From JANNHP01 sp031404455 (GTDB lineage: Bacteria > Planctomycetota > JAJSAM01 > JAJVHW01), in contig JANNHP010000194.1 in the NCBI GenBank assembly GCA_031404455.1, positions 1 through 12,258 on the forward strand: a stretch of DNA of 12,258 nucleotides, read 5' to 3'. The notes under the pieces were generated by a model that made no database searches, had not been told where the DNA came from, and saw only the letters and a list, made by a program, of their open reading frames with translations. Positions within the stretch are counted from its first letter, which is position 1; each line of letters begins with the position of its first letter. Shown piece by piece: positions 6,628-12,258 of the stretch. Position numbers and translations under genes: made by a program.

Positions 6628-6651
6628 TCCGCGAGAGTCGCGGGCGGCCCG
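6621..6651. terminator. Bidirectional terminator hairpin between PEP-CTERM and TPR genes
   Basis: A long GC stem lies between the convergent stop codons. The arm 6621-6634 (CGGGCCGTCCGCGA) pairs with 6638-6651 (TCGCGGGCGGCCCG) around a GAG loop, giving 14 pairs with one G-U wobble on the plus-strand RNA. On the minus-strand RNA the wobble becomes an A-C mismatch. It starts 8 bp beyond the TPR stop and 45 bp beyond the PEP-CTERM stop. There is no strong T-run on either side, only GGTTCGATTC on the plus side, but position and strength favour termination for both genes. Confidence 0.65.
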
Positions 6652-6658
6652 GTTCGAT

Positions 6659-9600
6659 TCAGGGGCCCTGCGACAGGAACCGTTCGAGTGCGCGGTCCTC
6701 TTCGGTTCCCGTGATCCCGGTCCGCGCGCCCGACGCGATCTCTCGCGCGCGGTCGTCCTTCTTCAGGTCCCTCAGGAACTCGGCGTAGCGCAGGGCGATC
6801 CGGCCGCGCCGTCGCGCCGCGGCGTCGCGCGCGTCCGCGAGGAGCGCGAGCGACCTCGTCCACGCCGACTCGGCCTCCGAGTACTCGCCGGAACGACGCG
6901 CCGCCTCGGCGAGCGTGTCCCAGTACCCGGGGTCGAGGGGCGCCTCGGCGACGATCCGCCGGGACAGTTGGAGGGCGCGCGGCGCGGTCGAGACGTCGTG
7001 CGACATCACGAACGCGAGGTTGTTCGCCGCGTCGAGGTTGTCCCGGTCGAGGTCCGTGCAGCGCAGGTACGCCTCCTGCGCCTCCGCCCGCCGCGGCGGG
7101 TTGGCGGCGGCTGCGACGAAGCCGACGACGAAGTTCGCGCGCGATTCGAGTGCGCGCTCGGACGGTCCCCCGACCGCCGACTCGGCGAGTCTCGCGAGGA
7201 CGCCCTTCGCGTCGCGCTCCGCCTCCTCCGCGCGGCCGAGCGCGAGGAGCGCCTCGGCGACGAGCACCTCGGCCTCCCGGCGCAGCGCCGGGGAGGCGCC
7301 GGGCGAGGACGCGAGCCCGCGGGCGGCCGCGAGCGCCGGCTCGAGGTCGATCCCGCAGCGCACGGCCATCGTCGCCTCGATGAGCCGGGATGGATCGGCT
7401 GCATCTCCCTTCGCGGCGGACGCGAAGCGGCGCAGCGAGAGGACTGCCTCCTCCTTGCGGCCGGCCTTCTTCAGCGTCGCCGCGAGATGGACGGCGACGG
7501 CGAGGTCGTCCGGGTGGCGCTCGGCGCACCGCTGTGCGAGGCGGATGGCTTCGTTCGGGAATCCCTTCTCGGCGAGGAGTCGTGCCGCCGCGAGGGGAAG
7601 CCGGCGTTCGTCCGGGTGCTCGTCGCACCAGGCTTCCACGCGTGCGACGGCGAGGGCGACGCCAGTACCTGCGCGGCGCAGCGACGCGTGGAAGCGCACG
7701 TACACGGCCGTCGGGTTCGAGGGATCGGTCGCGAGGATCGCGTCGCACGCACGGACCGCCTCGTCGAAACGGCCGGCGCCCGATGCGGCGAAGGCACGGA
7801 CGAGACGAGCGACCGGGCGGTCGCGGACGTCCGCGGCGAGCGCGTCGACGTGCAGTTCGGCCAGCGTGAAATCGCCGGCCCACAGACGCTCCTGGGCCGC
7901 CGCGAGGCGCAGGCTGACGACGTCGCCGGGCGAGATGCCCGGGAGCTTCAACTCGCCTTCGAGGATCTCCGCCGCCCGCACGTGCTCGCCTCGCGCGTGC
8001 AGGAGCTTCGCGGTGCGGAACGCGGCGCCGACGAGGCGCGGGTCGAGGCGCAGGGCTTCGAGCGCGAGTTCTTCGGCGCGTTCCACATCGCTCGTCTGGG
8101 TGGAGGCGGTGAAGAGGCGGGCCGCCGCGATCTGCGCGATCGCCGCCTGGTGTGCGCCCGGGAACGCACTCGCCTTCCTGAAGGCGGCGAGGCTCTCCGC
8201 CCGGTCTCCGGACGCGAAGACCGACTCCGCGAAGAAGAGCCACGCAAGCGGATCCGTCGGCAGCGCGCGCGTCGCCACCCTGAGAGGTGCGACAGAATCC
8301 GCGGTCCTGCCCTGCGCGAGGAGGATACGGCCCTCGAGGAGTTCCCGGAACCCCGGCGGCGTCTCGGGCGCCACGTCCGCCGCGACGGCGCGCGCCTCCT
8401 CGATCCGCTCAGGCGGCACGGGGACCGGTCCGAGCAGGGTCGCGACGAGGAGCCGGGCCGTCGACGGGTCGCCGGGGCGCGCCGTCCAGAGTGCACGCAG
8501 CGTGACGACGGCGTCCTCGCTCCTGCCCGAGCCGAGCTGGATCTCCGCGAGCAGGAGCGACGGGCCGTACTCGCGCAGGCGCTGCATCGCGACCTCGGCG
8601 TCCCCGTCGTTCAGGGCGGAGATCACGCCGAGCAGGCGCAGGCCTGCGGGCGTGGCGGTCGCGGCGAGCGACTCGGTCAGCGCGCGCGCCGAAGTCTTGT
8701 CACCGGCCCGGTGGAGCGCGTCCACCCGGTCGATCTCGTCCCGCTCGTCGGCGAGGCCGAGGTCGTGGACGCGGCGAAGATCGGCTGCGACGACGCTCCA
8801 CATCCCTAGCTCCCGATAGGCCCTCGCCCGCAATCTGAGGGCGCCGGCGTCGTCGGGCCTGCGCCGCAGGAACTCGGTGCAGGTGGCGACGGCCACGTCG
8901 GGCCTGCCCGCGGCGAGCCATGTCTCCGCCTCGGCGAGCGCGATCTGCGACGAGGTGGGACGCAGCCGCCGCGCGCGGGCGAGCGCCGTCGCGGCGTCGT
9001 CGAGCGCCGCATCCGCGCCCGACGCCCGTCGCGCCGCGGCGAGAGCCAGCCACACGTCGGGGTTCGACGGAGAACGCCGCGACGCCGTCTCGAGCGCCGT
9101 GACAGCGCCCTTCGCATCGCCCGACGCGAGCCGCAGCCTGCCGAGACCTTCGAGGAGGAACGGATCGTCGCCGAATCGCGTGCGCAGCTCCTCCATGTCG
9201 CGGACGGCCTGCGCGCAGCGCGCCGCGTCCGCTGCGCCGTCCGGCCGCCCGGAGAGCGGCAGGAGAGCGAGACGGACGCGCGGACCGATCCGGTTGGGCG
9301 CGAGACCGATCGCGTCGCCGTACGCCTCCCTGGCCTCGTCGATCCGGAACTGCGCGGCGCGGACGGTCCCGAGGATCTCGGCGAGGGCGGGATCCGACGG
9401 AGACGCGCGGCGCGCTGCCTCGATCGCCTCCGAGGCGAGGTCGAGCTCGCCCTGATCGAGGAGCAGAGTGGCGAGCACGGCGCGGACCGCGCCCTTCGGA
9501 TCGTTCTTCTCCGCGGCGACGGCGAGGAGCGCCCGCGCCGAGAGCGCGTCGTCGGCGGAAGAGAGGAACTCCGACGCCGCGCCGGCGGTCGCCGAGTCGG

Positions 9601-10663
9601 GCCGGTCGAAGAGGACCCGCGCGAACTCGGCCTTCGCCTCGTCCCGGTTGCCGCGGGCGTGCAGCGCCATCGCGCCGAGCATCCTGACGTCCGCGGTCGC
9701 CTCGGGCGGGGAGCCGGCCGGGAACTGCGAGAGTGCCGCCGACGCGGCGCTGTACGCCTTGTCGGCCTCGCCGAGAGCGATCAGGATCCGCGCGCGGTCG
9801 GAGAGGTTCGCGACGTCGCCCGGAGACTGCGCCTCGAGCACGGCGAGAGCCGTGCGGAGCGAGGCCGCGACCTGCGTCGGCATGCGGTCCGGTCCGCCGC
9901 CGATCCCGCCGAGCAGTTGCATCTCCACGCCCGCGCGGAGCAGCTTCAGCTCGTCGGTCTCGCGTCCGCTCTCTGCCGCCCGGTCGAGTGCCTCCTTGAT
10001 GACGAGGAGGTTCGGCGGGGATCGCCTCTGCTCGAGTCGCGCGAGGAGCAGCCACGCGCCGCTCTTCGGACTCGGGACGCGCGTCGCCGCGGCGGCGTGC
10101 TCGATCGCCCGGTCCAGGTGGCCGAGCTCCATCTCCGCGCGCGCCAGGAACTCCCGCGTCTCGGCGTGGTCGGAGTTGCAGACGAGAGCCTTCTCGGCGA
10201 TGTCCCTGTAGGTGTCCACGGGGAACTCGAGCTCGCGGTAACAGACGGCGAGGAGATACCAGCCGTCTGCGTCGGACTGGTTCTGTTCGGTGTACTCGCG
10301 GGCGAGGAGCGCGGCGGCGTCCAGATCGCGGGCCCTGAGGGCCGACATCGTCTCGGCCTTCAGCTTCCAGGCGGGCCTGTCGACTTCGAGGTACTTGCGC
10401 CGGGCGACCTCCCCGAGGACCGCAAGGACGAGGACGATCGCCGTCCACTTCGCCGCTCGCACCCAGGGGAGCTTCGACGTCGGCACGCGATTGGGCGCGT
10501 GCGGCGCGTGGCACGCGGGGCACTCGTCGTCGTAGACGCTCATCGCCGCGCCGCACATGCAGAGCGCGTCGAACGTGGCGCCGCACCGCGCGCAGCAGCT
10601 CGAATCGCGGCGCTGGACACGTCCGCAGCCGTAGCAGCGGACCTTGGCGACGGGGCTCTTCAC
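6659..10663 (-). CDS. Giant membrane protein: double zinc ribbon, one TM helix, long TPR array
   Basis: A 1334-residue protein of unknown specific function. The N-terminus has two cysteine clusters: CYGCG with CARCG (Cys10, 13, 24, 27), then CMCG with CPAC (Cys35, 37, 48, 51), a double zinc ribbon facing the cytoplasm. One hydrophobic helix follows at about 70-87 (AAKWTAIVLVLAVLGEVA). The rest, from about 95 to the end, is Ala/Leu/Arg-rich helical hairpins with TPR spacing, clear near the C-terminus in NLDAANNLAF and DPGYWDTLAEAARRSGEY. It is presumably on the far side of the membrane, assembling partners. Long TPR proteins (PrsT) accompany exosortase/EPS loci, but PrsT is a lipoprotein and this has a TM anchor plus zinc ribbons. 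The start is GTG at 10663, just before the cysteines, with AGAGG close upstream; the next Met (residue 41) would split the zinc domain. It converges on the PEP-CTERM gene and diverges from the second carbamoyltransferase. Confidence 0.85.
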   Translation of the reverse strand: MKSPVAKVRCYGCGRVQRRDSSCCARCGATFDALCMCGAAMSVYDDECPACHAPHAPNRVPTSKLPWVRAAKWTAIVLVLAVLGEVARRKYLEVDRPAWKLKAETMSALRARDLDAAALLAREYTEQNQSDADGWYLLAVCYRELEFPVDTYRDIAEKALVCNSDHAETREFLARAEMELGHLDRAIEHAAAATRVPSPKSGAWLLLARLEQRRSPPNLLVIKEALDRAAESGRETDELKLLRAGVEMQLLGGIGGGPDRMPTQVAASLRTALAVLEAQSPGDVANLSDRARILIALGEADKAYSAASAALSQFPAGSPPEATADVRMLGAMALHARGNRDEAKAEFARVLFDRPDSATAGAASEFLSSADDALSARALLAVAAEKNDPKGAVRAVLATLLLDQGELDLASEAIEAARRASPSDPALAEILGTVRAAQFRIDEAREAYGDAIGLAPNRIGPRVRLALLPLSGRPDGAADAARCAQAVRDMEELRTRFGDDPFLLEGLGRLRLASGDAKGAVTALETASRRSPSNPDVWLALAAARRASGADAALDDAATALARARRLRPTSSQIALAEAETWLAAGRPDVAVATCTEFLRRRPDDAGALRLRARAYRELGMWSVVAADLRRVHDLGLADERDEIDRVDALHRAGDKTSARALTESLAATATPAGLRLLGVISALNDGDAEVAMQRLREYGPSLLLAEIQLGSGRSEDAVVTLRALWTARPGDPSTARLLVATLLGPVPVPPERIEEARAVAADVAPETPPGFRELLEGRILLAQGRTADSVAPLRVATRALPTDPLAWLFFAESVFASGDRAESLAAFRKASAFPGAHQAAIAQIAAARLFTASTQTSDVERAEELALEALRLDPRLVGAAFRTAKLLHARGEHVRAAEILEGELKLPGISPGDVVSLRLAAAQERLWAGDFTLAELHVDALAADVRDRPVARLVRAFAASGAGRFDEAVRACDAILATDPSNPTAVYVRFHASLRRAGTGVALAVARVEAWCDEHPDERRLPLAAARLLAEKGFPNEAIRLAQRCAERHPDDLAVAVHLAATLKKAGRKEEAVLSLRRFASAAKGDAADPSRLIEATMAVRCGIDLEPALAAARGLASSPGASPALRREAEVLVAEALLALGRAEEAERDAKGVLARLAESAVGGPSERALESRANFVVGFVAAAANPPRRAEAQEAYLRCTDLDRDNLDAANNLAFVMSHDVSTAPRALQLSRRIVAEAPLDPGYWDTLAEAARRSGEYSEAESAWTRSLALLADARDAAARRRGRIALRYAEFLRDLKKDDRAREIASGARTGITGTEEDRALERFLSQGP

Positions 10664-10733
10664 GACCTCTCGGAACTCCTCTTCCGCGACGGATGGCGGA
10701 GCGCAGGAACATACACCGGGCGCGGCGGACGGC

Positions 10734-10759
10734 CGAATGCCCGGCGAGCGCTCGAATGC
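10734..10759. promoter_or_regulatory. Candidate operator: 10-bp palindrome flanked by direct repeats
   Basis: CGAGCGCTCG (10745-10754) is a perfect 10-bp palindrome. The heptamer CGAATGC occurs at 10734-10740 and again at 10753-10759, 19 bp apart. The cluster sits immediately upstream of the possible plus-strand -35 box and overlaps the possible minus-strand -35 box, a suitable place for a regulator of the divergent genes. It is short enough to be chance. Confidence 0.25.
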
Positions 10760-10760
10760 T

Positions 10761-10790
10761 TTGCCTCGGGGAGGGCCGCGCGTCTACTAC
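10761..10790 (+). promoter_or_regulatory. Possible sigma70-type promoter for the second carbamoyltransferase
   Basis: TTGCCT (10761-10766) and TACTAC (10785-10790) are 18 bp apart, about 30 bp before the ATG. Matches to the housekeeping consensus are partial, and the host's promoter consensus is unknown. Confidence 0.25.
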
Positions 10791-10819
10791 GCCGCTCTCA
10801 AAGAGGATCGCGCTCCCCA

Positions 10820-12258
10820 ATGCTCGTCCTGGGCGTCAACGCCGCCAGCCACAACACCTCGGCCGCGCTCCTCGCGGACGGCGAACTCGTGGCGTTCGCG
10901 GAAGAGGAGCGGTTCAACCGCGAGCGCTACACCATGGCGTTCCCGGACGGCACCGTGAACTTCTGCCTCGATCACGCGGGGGCGAAGGCAGCGGACGTCG
11001 GCCTCGTGGTGTTCGCCGGCAAGCCGTCGTCCGAGATCCTGCACTCGGCGTGGGGTGCGCTCAGGCTCGCCGGACGTCCGTGGTACCGCGGGTGGCTCCG
11101 CGACCAGGCGCTCGTGACGGGGATGTGGAAGGGAGCGAGCCAGGGGCGCCGGATGCGCGGCCGGCACGGCTACGCCGGCGAGATGGGGTTCGTCGACCAC
11201 CATCGCTGTCACGCGGCAAGCGCCTTCCTCTGCTCGGCCTTCGACGAGGCGGCCGTCCTCACCGTGGACGCCCAGGGCGACGGCCTCGCGACCGCGATCT
11301 ACGCGGGGCGCGGCTCGAGTCTCGAGCTCCTGCGCTCCTGGAGGTTTCCCGAGCACTCCCTCGGACACCTCTACGACTGCGTGGGGGAGTGGCTCGGCTT
11401 CAAGCCGGTGAAGGACGCCGGGAAGACGATGGGCCTCGCGCCGTACGGCGACGCCAAGGCGACGCGCGCGCAGTTCGCGCGGTTCGTCTCGATCGAGAAG
11501 GGCGGCGAGATCCGCATCGACCTCGACTACCTGAAGACGGAGAAGCGACGCCGCGCGTCGCCGCGGTTCGAGAGCCTGTTCGGTCCTCCCCGCGGCCCGG
11601 ACGAGGATCCGACCGGCCCGAGGTTCGCGAACGTGGCGGCGGGCGTGCAGGCGGTCGTCGAGGAGGCGGTCCAGTCGCTGGCGCGGGAGGCGCGCGAGCT
11701 GACCGGGATGTCGAAGCTCTGCCTTGCGGGAGGCGTCGCGCTCAACAGCGTCGCCAACGGGAAGCTCGCCCACGCGGGCGTGTTCGACGAGGTGTGGGTG
11801 CAGCCCGCGGCGTACGACGCGGGCCTCTCGCTCGGAGCGGCACTCGCGGCGTGGAGCGCCTCGGGCGGCGCCCGGAAGTTCGTCTTCACGAATCCGTACT
11901 GGGGCCCCGGCACGAAGACCGCCGAGGTGCTCAGCGCGCTGAAGATCTCGAAGACGAGCTGGCGCGAGGTCGCCGACCCCGCCGACGAGGCCGCGCGCCT
12001 CATCGCGGCGAACCGGATCGTCGGCTGGTACCAGGGCCGCGCCGAGGTGGGGCCCCGCGCCCTCGGCAACCGGAGCATCCTCGCCAATCCGATGAACCCT
12101 GCGATGAAGGACGTCGTCAACCGCGAGGTGAAGCACCGCGAGCCCTTCCGCCCGTTCGCGCCGAGCTGCACGCTCGAGGCGTCGCCGAAGTACTTCGACA
12201 TGGCGGGGGCGACGCCTTTCATGCTCCACGTCTGGCAGGTGAGGCCCGAGCACAGGCA
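10820..12258 (+). CDS. O-carbamoyltransferase, NodU/CmcH/TobZ family (3'-partial)
   Basis: The frame from ATG 10820 is open through the window end: 479 codons, with roughly the last 100 or so missing by family length. The N-domain shows MLVLGVNAASHNTSAALLAD (1-20), AEEERFNRE (27-35), the metal motif HHRCH (His127, His131), TVDAQGD (Asp150), MGLAPYG (204-210), AGGVALN (303-309) and PAAYDAG (Asp333). The C-domain shows GWYQGRAEVGPRALGNRSIL (402-421) and KHREPFRPFAPSC (438-450), both canonical for carbamoyl-AMP-dependent carbamoyltransferases. One departure is HN (His11-Asn12) where HD is usual. The missing end should hold the NTSFN motif. A GAGG at 10803-10806 is a somewhat distant RBS. Its landmarks fall within one residue of those in the copy at 4097-5782, so the two are paralogues, but this one keeps the standard loops. 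It is the first gene of a rightward unit of unknown extent. Confidence 0.9.
   Translation, partial: MLVLGVNAASHNTSAALLADGELVAFAEEERFNRERYTMAFPDGTVNFCLDHAGAKAADVGLVVFAGKPSSEILHSAWGALRLAGRPWYRGWLRDQALVTGMWKGASQGRRMRGRHGYAGEMGFVDHHRCHAASAFLCSAFDEAAVLTVDAQGDGLATAIYAGRGSSLELLRSWRFPEHSLGHLYDCVGEWLGFKPVKDAGKTMGLAPYGDAKATRAQFARFVSIEKGGEIRIDLDYLKTEKRRRASPRFESLFGPPRGPDEDPTGPRFANVAAGVQAVVEEAVQSLAREARELTGMSKLCLAGGVALNSVANGKLAHAGVFDEVWVQPAAYDAGLSLGAALAAWSASGGARKFVFTNPYWGPGTKTAEVLSALKISKTSWREVADPADEAARLIAANRIVGWYQGRAEVGPRALGNRSILANPMNPAMKDVVNREVKHREPFRPFAPSCTLEASPKYFDMAGATPFMLHVWQVRPEHR

Larger units (their letters stand above)
10664..10819. promoter_or_regulatory. 156-bp divergent intergenic region
   Basis: This gap separates the TPR gene (-) from the second carbamoyltransferase (+) and must hold promoters for both unless transcripts enter from outside. 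On the minus strand a weak pair is TTCGGC (complement of 10732-10737), 18 bp, TATGTT (complement of 10708-10713). The plus-strand candidate and a palindrome are listed separately. I see no small gene in it. Confidence 0.4.

Noticed and set aside
6614..8819. Long plus-strand open frames of 630-730 codons opposite the TPR gene
   Set aside because: They are Arg/Ala/Gly-rich frames with no recognisable motifs, antisense to a protein with clear zinc-ribbon, TM and TPR features; such frames are expected in GC-rich DNA.
10787..12253. 488-codon minus-strand frame over the second carbamoyltransferase
   Set aside because: The plus strand encodes unmistakable carbamoyltransferase motifs across the same bases; the minus frame is a low-complexity Arg/Val/Glu-rich antisense shadow.
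1..12258. CRISPR arrays, tRNA/rRNA genes, transposases or phage genes
   Set aside because: No regularly spaced repeats, no tRNA- or rRNA-like sequence, and no recombinase motifs were seen; nearly all the DNA is accounted for by the listed genes.

Overview
The window is about 12.3 kb of very GC-rich bacterial DNA, densely packed with genes. It carries cell-envelope glycan genes and a PEP-CTERM (exosortase-sorted) surface protein, so the host is probably a Gram-negative-type bacterium with a polysaccharide-rich surface. The PEP-CTERM protein, a zinc-ribbon/TPR membrane protein and GTG starts fit several high-GC environmental phyla, such as Planctomycetota, Acidobacteriota, Eisenbacteria-like lineages or Pseudomonadota. 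I cannot narrow it further from the sequence.

Positions 1-5782 (+) look like one operon of six genes with very short gaps or ATGA overlaps. In order they are: a 5'-truncated NDP-hexose 4-epimerase of the WbpP/GalE type; a short-form glucose-1-phosphate thymidylyltransferase (rmlA/rfbA); an RmlD-like dTDP-4-keto-sugar reductase; dTDP-glucose 4,6-dehydratase (rmlB/rfbB); a 173-residue protein resembling only the N-terminal half of WecB-type UDP-GlcNAc 2-epimerases, with degraded catalytic positions; and a divergent NodU/CmcH/TobZ-type O-carbamoyltransferase. Together they would make NDP-sugars, including a dTDP-6-deoxyhexose, and carbamoylate a sugar or glycan. No rmlC is present in the window.

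Positions 5783-6658 hold an upstream region with several hairpins, a secreted choice-of-anchor-C-like protein with a C-terminal PEP-CTERM signal (+), and an intergenic segment with a 22-bp tandem repeat and a strong hairpin. This hairpin lies between convergent genes and probably terminates both.

Positions 6659-10663 (-) are one large gene for a 1334-residue protein: two N-terminal zinc ribbons, one transmembrane helix, then a very long alpha-helical TPR array. It resembles in outline the TPR proteins that accompany exosortase/EPS loci, but its anchor is different. A 156-bp divergent intergenic region follows.

Positions 10820-12258 (+) encode a second carbamoyltransferase, cut by the window end. 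It is canonical in most motifs, unlike the first copy.

The most interesting points are the pair of carbamoyltransferases (one motif-degenerate), the half-length WecB-like protein between rmlB and that divergent copy, and the membrane zinc-ribbon/TPR giant next to a PEP-CTERM substrate. Together they suggest a locus that builds a carbamoylated deoxysugar surface glycan alongside an exosortase-sorted matrix protein. That functional link is inference from gene order and family knowledge.
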